A stretch of DNA of 64,000 bases from an uncultured Bacteroidales bacterium (GCA_947168665.1 CAMVMX010000015.1:19296-83295); one strand, 5' to 3'; counted from the first letter of the stretch, positions 16,076 to 25,943 are shown. The notes: generated by a model not told the origin, from the sequence alone. Numbers and translations: made by a program.

Positions 16076-17614
16076 ATGAAACTAACATATTTGAAACCAG
16101 CTCTATTGCTGCTGCTCCTGATGGCGGCGGTGCCGTCGTGGGCCCAGAAACTCATCACCTACGAAGCCGGCATGGGCACCCGCGACCCCTCCGATGCCGA
16201 CGTTTGGATACTCTACCAGCGTGTCCGTGCCGAGCACGAAGGCATGGTCCTATACGCCGATTCCGCCCTCCTCAACACTGTCCTCAACGACTTCACCGCC
16301 TTCGGCCATATCAAGATTGAAATTTCCGACACCACCACCATCTATGGCGACCAGCTCTATTACGACGGAGTGAGCCGGGTGGTGGACATCTGGGATGACA
16401 CCGTGCGCTTCATTGACGGCAAAACTCTCTTAAAATCCGACCATCTGTCCTACGACCGCGTCTCATCCATAGCCACATACGACACATGGGGCATCACCAC
16501 CAACGAGGACAAACGCCTGGTGAGCCGCAAAGGGTATTACAATACGGAAACAAAGATTGTGGATATATATAACGATGTGGAATTGAGCGACTCCAACATG
16601 CGCCTCCTCACCGATACCCTCACCTTCAACACGAACACAAATGTCGCCCACTTCTGGAGCCCCACCCACATCTACACCGACTCCGCCACCATGTACTCCG
16701 AGCACGGCACCTACAACACCGACCTTCGCTACTCTCACTCTATGCGCAGCTCCGAAGTCCACAATGGCGAGAAACACATCACTTGCGACACACTCCACTA
16801 TTGGGAGCAGACCGAACACGGCATAGCCATAGGCAACGTCACCCTCCGCGACACCGTCAACGACATCATCTCCACCTCCCGCTACGCCGAGACCCGACAG
16901 GCAGACCGCACTTCCTTTGTCACTGACAGTGCTCTCGTCCGCTTTGTCCATCACGACGACCAACGTCCCGCCGCCACCCCCGACACTCTCTATCTCCATG
17001 CCGATTCCATCCTCGTCCTCAACGACTCTCTGCGCCATCTCCGCTCCGTTTTCGCCCACAACCGGGTCAAACTTTTCCGGGCTGACGCTCAGGCCATGGC
17101 CGACTCCCTTTTCTACTCCGCCCCCGACTCCACCATCCAGCTTTTCCGTAGCCCCGTACTCTGGTACGAGCACTACCAAGCTTTGGCCGACACCATCATC
17201 ATCCTCCATGACACCGCTGGCGCGCGTCAGGCCTGGTTCAACTCCAACGTCTTCTGCATCGAGCAAGTCGACCCCGACAAATACAACCAAGTCAAAGGCC
17301 GCAATGCCGTCGTCCACTTCCGCCAGGGTGAACCCCACTACGCCGATGTCCTCGGCAACGCCGAAATGGTCTACTACCTCACCGAGGACGCCCCCTCTGG
17401 CCGCAAAAGCCTTATCGGCGTCAACTGCGGCATCGGTTCCGACATGCGCATCTACTTCCTCGACCGCGCCCCCGACCGCGTCGTCACCCTCGGCAACCCT
17501 GACATGAATACCTACCCTTACGACCAGCTCCCGCAGGATAAAAAACAACTCGCCAACTTCAACTGGATAGATACCCGCCGTCCCAAACAGCCCCTCGACG
17601 TCTTCATCTGGTGA
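16076..17614 (+). CDS. OstA-like protein (LptA/LptD N-domain type)
   Basis: A 512-residue exported protein with a signal peptide (LLLLLLMAAVPSWA). The body is a long series of short beta strands with recurring units like VLYADSALL, TIYGDQLYYDG and RLLTDTLTFNTNTN, the OstA/LptA jelly-roll repeat that in lipopolysaccharide transport forms a periplasmic bridge carrying LPS to the outer membrane. It lacks the large LptD barrel, so it is a bridge-type or chaperone-like member. The frame opens at 15965, but MKLTYLKPALL at 16076 follows the promoter and gives the signal peptide. It stands alone, ahead of grpE. Confidence 0.83.
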   Translation: MKLTYLKPALLLLLLMAAVPSWAQKLITYEAGMGTRDPSDADVWILYQRVRAEHEGMVLYADSALLNTVLNDFTAFGHIKIEISDTTTIYGDQLYYDGVSRVVDIWDDTVRFIDGKTLLKSDHLSYDRVSSIATYDTWGITTNEDKRLVSRKGYYNTETKIVDIYNDVELSDSNMRLLTDTLTFNTNTNVAHFWSPTHIYTDSATMYSEHGTYNTDLRYSHSMRSSEVHNGEKHITCDTLHYWEQTEHGIAIGNVTLRDTVNDIISTSRYAETRQADRTSFVTDSALVRFVHHDDQRPAATPDTLYLHADSILVLNDSLRHLRSVFAHNRVKLFRADAQAMADSLFYSAPDSTIQLFRSPVLWYEHYQALADTIIILHDTAGARQAWFNSNVFCIEQVDPDKYNQVKGRNAVVHFRQGEPHYADVLGNAEMVYYLTEDAPSGRKSLIGVNCGIGSDMRIYFLDRAPDRVVTLGNPDMNTYPYDQLPQDKKQLANFNWIDTRRPKQPLDVFIW

Positions 17615-17737
17615 CAAAATGGCAGACCTCGGCCCCGTGGCACCCCTCTTGTTGCCGTAAGGTCGTTTTTTGGTTCACTGGTATCCGAAAAATATAGTGC
17701 ATTTATTCCAATCTAAAAAAAAATAAACATCGTAGAT

Positions 17738-18316
17738 ATGACCCAGGAAGATAAAGAAAAAGAACAAGAAAAGAACAACCAGCAAGATACACAAGCCGAG
17801 GCCGCCCAGCCCGAAACCGAGCCGGAAACCCCAAAAGAGCGCAGGAAACGCCATGACCGCCACGGCGAACACGACCACAAAGTGCAGGAAATGGGCGAGA
17901 AACTGGCCGAGATGAACGACAAATATGTCAGGCTCTATTCCGAGTACGAGAACTACCGCAAACGCACCAACACCGAAAAAGCCGACCTCATCATCAACGG
18001 CAGCAAAGATATGATCAAAGCCATCCTTCCTGTGGTGGACGACATGGAACGCGCCCTCTCGGCCATGGCCGATGGCGAGAGCGCCAAAGAGGGTGTGCAA
18101 CTCATTTATAACAAACTCATGAACACCCTGTCGCAGAAGGGCTTGAAGCCCATGGAGGCCAAAGGAGCCAAGTTCGACGAGAACCTCCATGAGGCCGTCA
18201 CCCAGTTCCCCGCCGCCGATGAGGGCCAGAAAGGAACCGTGGTCGACGTGGTTGAAAAGGGCTACTTCCTCAACGACAAAGTGCTGCGCTACGCCAAAGT
18301 GGTGGTGGCAATATAA
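17738..18316 (+). CDS. grpE: Nucleotide exchange factor GrpE
   Basis: GrpE releases ADP from DnaK in the Hsp70 cycle. This 192-residue protein has a charged, Gln/Glu-rich N-terminus (about 50 residues), the long dimerising helix with YVRLYSEYENYRKRT at about 66-80, and the C-terminal beta domain ending VLRYAKVVVAI. Length and layout are normal. It is followed 110 bp later by dnaJ, the usual Bacteroidetes pairing; dnaK is not in the window. I saw no clear heat-shock operator. Confidence 0.93.
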   Translation: MTQEDKEKEQEKNNQQDTQAEAAQPETEPETPKERRKRHDRHGEHDHKVQEMGEKLAEMNDKYVRLYSEYENYRKRTNTEKADLIINGSKDMIKAILPVVDDMERALSAMADGESAKEGVQLIYNKLMNTLSQKGLKPMEAKGAKFDENLHEAVTQFPAADEGQKGTVVDVVEKGYFLNDKVLRYAKVVVAI

Positions 18317-18426
18317 TACGAACAAAGAGAAAAGAAAGGAGACTAAGGCGCGAAGGCTCGCTGCTCCCTGCCGGCGCAAACCGTGCAGCCCTGCGGGGCA
18401 CAACCTGAAAGCCTGAAGAAACAATT

Positions 18427-19584
18427 ATGGCAAAGAGAGATTATTATGAAGTGCTTGGGGTCAGCAAAAACGCTACCCCCGACGAATTGAAGAAAGCCTA
18501 CCGCAAATTGGCTCTCCAATACCACCCTGACCGCAATCCCGGCGACAAAGAGGCCGAGGAAAAGTTCAAGGAGGCTGCCGAGGCTTACGACGTCCTCAGC
18601 AACCCCGACAAAAAAGCCCGCTACGACCAGTTCGGCCATGCGGCCTTTGATGGTGCTGCCGGCGGCGGCGCAGGGATGAACATGAACGACATCTTCTCCC
18701 AGTTCGGCGACATTTTCAGCGACTTCTTCGGTGGCGGAGGCTTCCGGGGCTTCGGCGGTTTCAGTGGCGGCCAGCAAGGGCGCGCCCGCGCCGCACGCCG
18801 CGGCACCAACCTCCGCATCAAAGTCAAACTCACCCTCGAAGAGATTGAGAAGGGCTGCGAGAAAAAAATTAAAGTCGCCAAATACGTCCCCTGCAAAACC
18901 TGTGGCGGCTCTGGCGCCCGCAACAACAACTTCGAAACCTGCCCCCACTGCCACGGCGCAGGCGTTGTCACCGAAGTGCGCCGCACCATCCTCGGCCAGA
19001 TGCAGACCCAGAGCGTCTGCCCCCATTGCGGTGGCGAAGGCCGCATCATCAAGGACAAATGCCACGACTGCAATGGCGAGGGCATAGTACGCGCCGAGGA
19101 GGTCATCACCATCAACATCCCCGCCGGTGTCTACGACGGCATGCAGCTCTCCATGAGCGGCAAAGGCAACGCCGCGCCCCACGGCGGTGTTTCCGGCGAC
19201 CTCATCATCCTTGTCGAGGAAATCCCCCACGACCTCTTTGAGCGGCAGGAGACCAACCTCTACTACAACGCCTTCATCACCTTCGCCCAGGCCGCCATGG
19301 GTGCCACCATCGAGATTCCCACCCTCACCGGCCGTGTCAAAGTCAAAATAGACCCTGGCACCCCCTCCGGCAAAGTCCTCCGCCTCAAAGGTAAAGGCCT
19401 CCCCGAAGTCAACGGCTATGGTCGCGGCGACCTTCTCGTCCAACTCAATGTATGGATACCCCGCAGCCTCTCGCGCGAAGAGAAAGAAACCCTCGCCCGA
19501 CTCGACAAATCGCCCAACTTCCAGCCCACGCCCTCTAAGGCCGAGCGCGGCTTCTTCGACAAAATGAAAGACCTCTTCAACTAA
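18427..19584 (+). CDS. dnaJ: Chaperone protein DnaJ
   Basis: A full-length type I DnaJ of 385 residues. The J domain ([18 protein letters not shown], then YHPDRNPGD with the HPD triad that stimulates DnaK) is followed by a Gly/Phe-rich linker ([13 protein letters not shown]). The zinc-binding domain has four repeats: [25 protein letters not shown] and CHDCNGEG. The C-terminal client-binding domains follow. It forms an operon with grpE upstream. Confidence 0.96.
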   Translation: MAKRDYYEVLGVSKNATPDELKKAYRKLALQYHPDRNPGDKEAEEKFKEAAEAYDVLSNPDKKARYDQFGHAAFDGAAGGGAGMNMNDIFSQFGDIFSDFFGGGGFRGFGGFSGGQQGRARAARRGTNLRIKVKLTLEEIEKGCEKKIKVAKYVPCKTCGGSGARNNNFETCPHCHGAGVVTEVRRTILGQMQTQSVCPHCGGEGRIIKDKCHDCNGEGIVRAEEVITINIPAGVYDGMQLSMSGKGNAAPHGGVSGDLIILVEEIPHDLFERQETNLYYNAFITFAQAAMGATIEIPTLTGRVKVKIDPGTPSGKVLRLKGKGLPEVNGYGRGDLLVQLNVWIPRSLSREEKETLARLDKSPNFQPTPSKAERGFFDKMKDLFN

Positions 19585-19600
19585 CCCTCACCCCGCCGCC

Positions 19601-19640
19601 GATTCCGAAAAAAGCGGTTTGACATTTTTGACATTTGACA
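19601..19640 (+). repeat. Short intergenic repeat GATTCC...TGACATTTGAC
   Basis: The sequence GATTCCGAAAA, then GCGGTTT, then TTTTTGACATTTGAC occurs here and again at 23891-23930 with small changes. A related inverted stretch (GTCAAACGTCAAAAA) is at 23800-23814 and 28587-28601. The origin is unknown; it may be a REP-like element. Confidence 0.5.
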
Positions 19641-19685
19641 CTTCGGCCTCCGGCACCCTGTCGCAACCTCCACACACCACCGCCC

Positions 19686-20969
19686 ATGCAGCGCATGAAT
19701 GAATCCTTCCTCCAATACGTTTGGCAGCACAGGCTGCTGGAGGGCAACTTGTTCACTGCCGACGGGCTGCCCCTGCGCATCGAGCATCCCGGCATGCCCA
19801 ACCCCCATGCGGGGCCGGACTTCTCCAATGCCCGTGTATGGATTGGCGACACCCTCTGGGCGGGCAATGTCGAGGTACACATCAAGGCCTCCGACTGGAA
19901 CCGCCATCACCACAGCCTGGACCGCGCTTACGACAACGTTGTCCTCCATGTCGTCCACCACAACGATGCCCCCATAGTGCTGCAGAATGGCCATGCGCTC
20001 CCCACGCTTGCCCTCTCCGGCCATATCCCCCAAGTCCTCTGGGACAACTACGAAGCCCTCATCTCGCCCCCAGAGCCTATCCCCATCCCCTGTGCCAACC
20101 ACCTCCCGGCCCTCTCGCCCAACTATATCGCTGCTTCGCTCGAGCGCCTCTTGCTCGAGCGTCTTGAAGAGAAATGCCTCCAGGTGCGCCGCCTCCTTGA
20201 GCAGAGTCGGGGCGATTGGGAGCAATGCTGCTACCTGATGCTGGCCCACTACTTTGGCGGCAAAGCCAACGCCCTCCCTTTCGAGCTGCTGGCCCAGTCC
20301 ACGCCACAAACCCTTCTGGCCCGTTGGCGCGACCAGCCCCAGCGCATCGAGGCCCTGCTCATGGGCCAGGCAGGATTCCTGGAAGGCTATTTCGACGACG
20401 ACTATCCCCGCCACCTCCAGTCGGACTACGCAGCCCTCCGTGCTGCCGCCGGTCTTACCCCCATCTCGGCCCATCTGTGGCGCTTCGCCCGCCTCCGTCC
20501 CGCCAGTTTCCCCACCCTGCGCATCAGCCAGTTCGCGCAGCTCGTCTGCCGCTCCCACAGCCTTTTCAGCCGTCTGCTCGACACCGCCCGCGCCGCCGAG
20601 CTCCAACAGCTCTTCTCTCTTACCGCCTCCCCCTACTGGGACAACCACTACCGTTTTGACTCCCCCTCGCCGGGCCAGCCCAAGCGGGTAGGAGACCAAC
20701 TCATAAACCTCCTTGTCATCAATGCCGTCGTGCCGCTCCTCTTCGAGTACGGCAACCAGCACGCCCAGCAAACCTACAAAGACCGCGCCGTCGACCTCCT
20801 CCAGCAACTCCCGCCCGAGGCCAACGCCCCCCTGCGGCAATGGCAGTCAGTGGGCATCAGCCCCAACAACGCCGCCCAGAGCCAGGCCCTGCTCCAGCTG
20901 CACCAGCGCTACTGCCAACAGCACAATTGTCTCAACTGCCAGATAGGCTATAAAATCATCACACAGTGA
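19686..20969 (+). CDS. DUF2851 family protein
   Basis: A 427-residue cytoplasmic protein of the DUF2851 family, found almost only in Bacteroidetes and of unknown function. The family opening is visible: MNESFLQYVWQHRLLEG, then PGMPNPHAGPDFSNARVWIG and WAGNVEVHIKASDWNRH. These lines resemble a nuclease-like fold but no catalytic role is established. The start could be 19686 or the second ATG at 19695. Its stop codon overlaps the GTG start of the downstream murF-alr gene (GTGA), so the two are translationally coupled. Confidence 0.87.
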   Translation: MQRMNESFLQYVWQHRLLEGNLFTADGLPLRIEHPGMPNPHAGPDFSNARVWIGDTLWAGNVEVHIKASDWNRHHHSLDRAYDNVVLHVVHHNDAPIVLQNGHALPTLALSGHIPQVLWDNYEALISPPEPIPIPCANHLPALSPNYIAASLERLLLERLEEKCLQVRRLLEQSRGDWEQCCYLMLAHYFGGKANALPFELLAQSTPQTLLARWRDQPQRIEALLMGQAGFLEGYFDDDYPRHLQSDYAALRAAAGLTPISAHLWRFARLRPASFPTLRISQFAQLVCRSHSLFSRLLDTARAAELQQLFSLTASPYWDNHYRFDSPSPGQPKRVGDQLINLLVINAVVPLLFEYGNQHAQQTYKDRAVDLLQQLPPEANAPLRQWQSVGISPNNAAQSQALLQLHQRYCQQHNCLNCQIGYKIITQ

Positions 20970-23461
20970 AACCTGCCGAAATAACCTCCATTCTCAAAGG
21001 GGCCACAGCCCTTGTGGCCGACCCCGACAGCGACATCCAGCATCTCCTCACGGACAGCCGTCGTTCAGCCGATTTTGCGCACAGCCTCTTCTTTGCCATC
21101 CCCACTAAGCGCAATACCGGCTGCCGCTATGTCTACAACCTCTATGCGGGCGGGGTCCGCAACTTCGTCGTCCCCCAGGATACCGATGAGACCTTCCTCC
21201 AGCAATTTGCCCGCTGCCGGGGTGCCAACTTCTGGTATGTCAAGAATGTCATCACCGCACTCCAGCAGCTTGCGGCCTATCGTCGCTCCCTCTTCGACAT
21301 CCCCGTGGTGGGCATCACCGGCTCCAATGGCAAGACCATCGTCAAAGACTGGATTGTCCAGCTTGTCGCCGACGACTGCAAAACCGTCGCCAGCCCCCGC
21401 AGCTACAACTCGCAGATAGGCGTCCCCCTCTCCGTCTGGCAGATGGACGACAGCGACGAGCTTGCCGTCTTCGAGGCCGGCATCTCCGAAGCCGGCGAGA
21501 TGGAAAACCTCCGCCGCGTCATCAACCCTACCATCGGCATCTTCACTAACATCGGCCAGGCTCACGACGAGAACTTCCTCACCCGCCAGCAGAAAATCGC
21601 CGAGAAACTCCAGCTCTTCACCCACTGCGACGTCCTCATCTATTGCTCTGACCACAAGGAAATCCACTCCGCCATCTCGCAGCTCGAAAGCTTCCGCTCG
21701 TTGCGCCGCTACACTTGGGGTCACTCCGACACCGATGCCCTGCAGATTGCTGGCATCGAAGTCCGCGACGCCGACACCCGCATCACCCTCCTCCGCTCCG
21801 GCCAACCCTTCTCCCTCGCCATCCCTTTCACTGACCGCGCCTCGGTCGAGAATGCCCTCCACTGCGTCGCCCTCCTCTGTTACTTGGGCTACGACCCCGA
21901 CACCATCGCCCGCCGCTGCCTTCGGCTCACCCCCGTGGCCATGCGCCTCGAAATGAACGAAGCCCTCAACAACTCACTCCTCGTCAACGACTCCTACAGC
22001 CTCGATCTCGACTCCCTCGCCATCGCCCTCGACTACGTCCAGCACGACCGCCAGCACCGCAGCCGCGCCCTCATCATGAGCGACATTCTCCAGGCCGGAC
22101 TGCCCGAGCCCGACCTCTACGCTCGGGTGGCGCAACTGGTCAACGCCCACGGCATCGCCCGTTTCATCGGCATTGGCGACGCCCTGGAGCGCAACCGTGG
22201 CCTCTTTGCAGGACTCGACACCTATTTCTTCCCCACCACCGAGGAGTTCATCCGCCAGTTCGATTTCGACCTCTTCGACCACGAGACCATCCTCCTCAAA
22301 GGCGCCCGCCGTTTCCATTTCGAGGACATCGCCCGCATGCTCCAGCGCAAATCCCACCAAACCATCATGGAGGTCAACCTCGACAACCTCATCTCCAACC
22401 TCAATTACTACCGCTCCCTCATCCGCCCCACCACGCGCCTCATGGCTATGGTCAAGGCCGCCAGCTACGGTGCGGGCAAGGCCGAAGTCGCCAGCGCCCT
22501 CCAGTTCAACCATGTCGACTACCTCACCGTCGCCTACAGCGACGAGGGCGTAGACCTCCGCCGCAACGGCATCACCCTCCCCATCATGGTCATGAACCCC
22601 GAAGAGGAAAGTTTCGACGACATCATCCGTTACCGTCTCGAGCCGGACATCTACAGTTTCCGCATCCTCAAACTCTTCTCCGAGGCCGTCAGTCTGATGG
22701 GGGCTGAAACTCCCTATCCCGTCCATGTTGAGCTCGACACCGGCATGCACCGCCTCGGCTTCTCCGGCTCCGACCTCGACGGCATAGCCCACAGCTTCAG
22801 CCAGCCCGGCTGCCCCCTGCGGGTGCAGTCCATTTTCTCCCACCTGGCTTGTGCCGACGACCCCGCCCAGGACGCCTTCACTCACGCCCAGATAGCCCGC
22901 TTCACTCAGTGGAGCTCAGCCCTGCGCTCCCGCCTGGGCACCGACGGCATCCTCTGCCACCTGCTCAACTCCTCCGGCATCGAGAGGTTTCCCGAAGCTC
23001 AGATGGACATGGTGCGCCTCGGCATCGGTCTCTACGGCCTCTCGCCCCAGCCCTCCGTCCAGCGCCATCTCCGTCCCGTCAGCACCCTCAAGACGCGCAT
23101 ATCCCAAATCAAAGACATCCCCGAGGGCGACAGCGTAGGCTACAACTGCCGCTGGGTGGCTCGGCGCCCCTCGCGCGTGGCCATCATCGCCATCGGCTAT
23201 GCCGACGGCCTCAACCGCCACCTTGGCTATGGCAACGGGCATGTGCTCGTCAACGGCTCCGAAGTCCCCATCATCGGCTCCGTGTGCATGGACATGTGCT
23301 TCCTCGACGTCACCGGCGTCCCCTGCCGCGAGGGCGACGAGGTCACCCTCTTCGGCCCCGCCGACCTCCTGCTGCGGCAGGCCGCCAGCGCCGGCACCAT
23401 CCCCTACGAACTCCTCACCGCCGTAAGCCCCCGCGTCAAGCGGGTCTACATCCAGGAATAG
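20966..23461 (+). CDS. Bifunctional MurF ligase/alanine racemase
   Basis: An 831-residue fusion joining two steps of peptidoglycan precursor synthesis. The N-terminal ~460 residues are MurF (UDP-MurNAc-tripeptide:D-Ala-D-Ala ligase) with the ATP loop GITGSNGKTIVKDW and FTNIGQAHDENF. The C-terminal ~370 residues are a PLP-dependent alanine racemase, with AMVKAASYGAG carrying the PLP-binding Lys, then ELDTGMHRLGF and GSVCMDM. Such fusions are characteristic of Bacteroidetes. The start is GTG, overlapping the upstream stop. In the MurF ATP loop the usual GKT-T is GKTIVK; the key Gly-Lys-Thr is intact. Confidence 0.94.
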   Translation: MKPAEITSILKGATALVADPDSDIQHLLTDSRRSADFAHSLFFAIPTKRNTGCRYVYNLYAGGVRNFVVPQDTDETFLQQFARCRGANFWYVKNVITALQQLAAYRRSLFDIPVVGITGSNGKTIVKDWIVQLVADDCKTVASPRSYNSQIGVPLSVWQMDDSDELAVFEAGISEAGEMENLRRVINPTIGIFTNIGQAHDENFLTRQQKIAEKLQLFTHCDVLIYCSDHKEIHSAISQLESFRSLRRYTWGHSDTDALQIAGIEVRDADTRITLLRSGQPFSLAIPFTDRASVENALHCVALLCYLGYDPDTIARRCLRLTPVAMRLEMNEALNNSLLVNDSYSLDLDSLAIALDYVQHDRQHRSRALIMSDILQAGLPEPDLYARVAQLVNAHGIARFIGIGDALERNRGLFAGLDTYFFPTTEEFIRQFDFDLFDHETILLKGARRFHFEDIARMLQRKSHQTIMEVNLDNLISNLNYYRSLIRPTTRLMAMVKAASYGAGKAEVASALQFNHVDYLTVAYSDEGVDLRRNGITLPIMVMNPEEESFDDIIRYRLEPDIYSFRILKLFSEAVSLMGAETPYPVHVELDTGMHRLGFSGSDLDGIAHSFSQPGCPLRVQSIFSHLACADDPAQDAFTHAQIARFTQWSSALRSRLGTDGILCHLLNSSGIERFPEAQMDMVRLGIGLYGLSPQPSVQRHLRPVSTLKTRISQIKDIPEGDSVGYNCRWVARRPSRVAIIAIGYADGLNRHLGYGNGHVLVNGSEVPIIGSVCMDMCFLDVTGVPCREGDEVTLFGPADLLLRQAASAGTIPYELLTAVSPRVKRVYIQE

Positions 23462-23462
23462 C

Positions 23463-23508
23463 GACAAAGAAGAGCCGGGTCCCCGCATGGACCCGGCTCT
23501 TCTTTGTC
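23463..23508. terminator. Bidirectional hairpin with perfect 20-bp stem
   Basis: A perfect 20-bp inverted repeat (GACAAAGAAGAGCCGGGTCC and its complement) around a 6-nt loop begins one base after the murF-alr stop codon. It could end transcription from either side, although neither side has a clean T run outside the stem. Confidence 0.7.
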
Positions 23509-23531
23509 AGCCGGACTTGCTCGGCGCGGAC

Positions 23532-23625
23532 TTAGGAAGTCACCGTGTCGGCCGTCAGGACCACGCGGTTGACCTTCAGGTTGGCGCTCATAAACTCGTT
23601 GTAGTCGCTCACCCTCCGGTCTGTC
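23532..23625 (-). pseudogene. Possible C-terminal gene fragment
   Basis: On the minus strand a frame reads SDYNEFMSANLKVNRVVL then TADTVTS and a TAA stop at 23532-23534. It looks like the natural end of a protein, but the upstream part does not continue as credible coding sequence. The family is not recognised and the call is weak. Confidence 0.25.
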
Positions 23626-23890
23626 CGTCCCCGCCCGGTCCTTAGTCGGGTGGTTTAGTGGGGGCGGAGCCTTGGGGAGTGGGGCTGCCGTCACCGCCGC
23701 AAGCGAAGCTTCAACGAACTTACAGCGGCTCTTCTGCCCCAAAGAGGGCCTCTTTTCGGCGAAAGGGACTGTGGAAGGCGGATTCGAGATTGTCAAACGT
23801 CAAAAAACGTCAAATCAAACGCATCCGAAAAGAGTACAGGCTATTAATTAAATATACCCCTAACCCCTATATAGGGTTGCACAGAGAGGC

Positions 23891-23930
23891 AGATTCCCGA
23901 AAACGGCGGTTTCACCTTTTTGACATTTGA
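23891..23930 (+). repeat. Short intergenic repeat, second copy
   Basis: GATTCCCGAAAACGGCGGTT then CACCTTTTTGACATTTGAC, matching the element at 19601-19640 in order and spacing. Confidence 0.5.
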
Positions 23931-23943
23931 CGTTTTGCGGCGC

Positions 23944-25215
23944 CTACTGCGGGTCGAGGCAATGCTCGATGGAGCGAGCCAAGGGTTTGGGTTCTGTGCG
24001 GCTGCCGTTGGTGACGGCTGTCTTGATGGCATCTTTGTTCTTGGAATGGAAATCGTTGGGTAGCTTATCGAGAATGGCAGTCCACTCCTTCCCTTTAGGC
24101 AGCAAGCCTTTGCGTATGAGGACGCCGAGGAGGTTGAAGAAAGGGGTGAGGTCGGTGTGGTCGTGGTCGGTGTAGGGGAGAGGGTTTTGCCTGTCTTCGG
24201 CTATTTTGCCCCAGAGGCTTTCGTTGCCGGGGTCGAACACTTTGCGGATTTTTTGCAGGACGCTGTCGGGCAGCTCCATGCTGGTTTGGGCGAGGCCGAT
24301 GTAAAGGTCGCGGATGCGCTTCCGCTCTTCGGCGGGGACGGAGGGCTGCTGATCCTCTTCAGTGGCTGGCGCGGCGGGTGAGGAGGCTGGCGCGGGTTGG
24401 GACTGCTCTCGGAAACAAGGCGGCACAGGGTCTTCGTCGTGCAGGAGGCAGTACATTGCTTGCAGGTAGAAGAAGTCGTCGATTTTTTTTGGTATATTGG
24501 TTTTAAGGTCTTCTTTCAGATATTCCGCTGCGGCGATGCCGTAGCAGGTCTCCATAGCATAATGGAAGCGGCTGTCGGGGAAAGTGATTTCTTCGTAGAA
24601 GAACTTGCCGAAGTGGTTGGCTTTAAGACTGTCGAGGTTCTCATTTTTGAGTGTGAGTTTGCGGTCTTCCCATTCGGTAGTTTTGCAGAGGTCTTGTGCT
24701 TCGCGGAAGTCCCGTTTCGCGTTTTCGATTTGCAGGGCACAGCGGTACTCGTATGTGGGAATTTTGATATGAACTAAATGGATAGCTGTCTTCTCGCACT
24801 CTACAAGGTTACTTGCATACTCATATTGGGCGTTTGGTATGGCAATATACGCATTGTTGATGCCGGGTTCGTCTTCGTTCAACCAGGCATAAAGGTGGAG
24901 CATTACTTCACCAGAGGGCCTCGGCTTTATAAGTGGATTGTAGATGACTGAATCGCTGCACCCCAAAAATATTTTCGCCAGTGTTTGGTCGGAAACCATC
25001 ACCGGGGAATCATGCCTAACCAATCGGCTGGTGATTTCCTCAGCCACTCTTGCGGCGGTTTTCCTGCGGTAGATGTCCTCGGTCCAGCGGAGGGCTGAGA
25101 TGTTCTCGTCGTCTTCCTCTTTTCGTAGGAGGAAACCTTGCAAGGGTGAGACAAGAACAATGAGCTTGTCGACCAGTTGGTCCAAGGAAAGGTTGTCTAA
25201 TTCTAAGTGTTTCAT
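23944..25215 (-). CDS. Protein of unknown function
   Basis: A 423-residue soluble protein with no signal peptide or membrane helix. Residues 1-60 are helical and acidic; the middle has several Tyr-rich strands (NAYIAIPNAQYEYASNL). A Pro/Ala/Glu linker at about residues 295-320 separates a compact C-terminal domain ending NKDAIKTAVTNGSRTEPKP. I do not recognise the family. The open frame extends to 25395, but ATG 25215 lies just downstream of a promoter and gives a sensible protein. It is a single minus-strand gene between plus-strand neighbours, which is compatible with later insertion. Confidence 0.72.
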   Translation of the reverse strand: MKHLELDNLSLDQLVDKLIVLVSPLQGFLLRKEEDDENISALRWTEDIYRRKTAARVAEEITSRLVRHDSPVMVSDQTLAKIFLGCSDSVIYNPLIKPRPSGEVMLHLYAWLNEDEPGINNAYIAIPNAQYEYASNLVECEKTAIHLVHIKIPTYEYRCALQIENAKRDFREAQDLCKTTEWEDRKLTLKNENLDSLKANHFGKFFYEEITFPDSRFHYAMETCYGIAAAEYLKEDLKTNIPKKIDDFFYLQAMYCLLHDEDPVPPCFREQSQPAPASSPAAPATEEDQQPSVPAEERKRIRDLYIGLAQTSMELPDSVLQKIRKVFDPGNESLWGKIAEDRQNPLPYTDHDHTDLTPFFNLLGVLIRKGLLPKGKEWTAILDKLPNDFHSKNKDAIKTAVTNGSRTEPKPLARSIEHCLDPQ

Positions 25216-25242
25216 CTTTGGTACTATTGATGAATAATAATG

Positions 25243-25250
25243 CAAAGGTA
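25243..25250 (-). promoter_or_regulatory. Promoter element of the unknown gene 23944-25215
   Basis: Minus strand TACCTTTG fits TAnnTTTG, 28 bp upstream of the ATG. Confidence 0.5.
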
Positions 25251-25456
25251 CGTGTTTTTTTTCAATCGAGGAGAGGTGATTTTTCAACACTGGTGGGGGC
25301 TGCGGGGTGTTTTTTTCGCTGAGTGTGCGGGGTGCGGTGCGGAATATGTGGGGTGCAGAGGGTGGCTGCACTTTCGGCAAGTGGCTGGTTTGCAATGGGT
25401 GCGGAAAAGGGTGCGGTTTTTGGGAGGGGGCGGCTGCTGCACTGTGGGCGGCGGAC

Positions 25457-25486
25457 TTTGCGGTCGGGAAAACGGTTGTATTTTTG
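25457..25486 (+). promoter_or_regulatory. Promoter of gene 25554-25943
   Basis: TTTG (25457-25460), 18 bases, then TATTTTTG (25479-25486); the ATG is 68 bp further on. Confidence 0.6.
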
Positions 25487-25553
25487 CAGCCGAATCCACT
25501 GAGTGATGGCCATCCAGAGAGTGGTAAAGTAAGAACGCCTTAAATATATTATT

Positions 25554-25943
25554 ATGGCACCAATTAATAAGAAAATAGAGAAACAACAGAAACTGAAGCC
25601 TTACGTAGGCGAGAACAGTACGGTTATTAACGAGGCACAGGTGACTGTGACAGGGGGATTCCTGGAGGATGGGAGGCCTTTTGCCGCCATGGCGCGTGTG
25701 GATTTGTTCGGCAAGCGCGTGGCGATTAACCGCTTGGTGAGCAGGACTTATCCTCACTATGCCAAGTTGTTGGAGCGGGGCAGTGCCAAGGTGATGGAGC
25801 GGCCGGATGGCTGCCGCCTCATTTGGGATTTCCATTTTGGCGACGACCCGCTTGACAACCAGTTTCGTGCCAAGCAGCTGCTGGACTTCATTACTACTTA
25901 TTTGGGTCTGCATCAGCCTGACGAGGGCAAGCAGCGCGCTTGA
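25554..25943 (+). CDS. Small conserved-looking protein of unknown function
   Basis: A 129-residue protein with a Lys-rich start (APINKKIEKQQKLKPYV), central strands (QVTVTGGFLEDGRPFAAMARV) and a C-terminal helix. It has no signal peptide or membrane segment. It has its own promoter and reading-frame quality typical of a real gene, including codon use like neighbouring chromosomal genes. I do not recognise the family. Confidence 0.65.
   Translation: MAPINKKIEKQQKLKPYVGENSTVINEAQVTVTGGFLEDGRPFAAMARVDLFGKRVAINRLVSRTYPHYAKLLERGSAKVMERPDGCRLIWDFHFGDDPLDNQFRAKQLLDFITTYLGLHQPDEGKQRA

Larger units (their letters stand above)
23509..23943. other. Intergenic region with gene fragment and short repeats
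   Basis: Besides the possible fragment at 23532-23625 and the repeat at 23891-23930, it contains the direct/inverted motif ACGTCAAAAAACGTCAAAT and an AT-rich patch (TAACCCCTATATAGGGTT) that can form a small hairpin. No intact gene is supported. Confidence 0.5.

Noticed and set aside
15793..16158. Minus-strand open frame between the broken lipoprotein gene and ostA-like gene
   Set aside because: It runs through a terminator hairpin and the ostA-like promoter, and its sequence has no family features.
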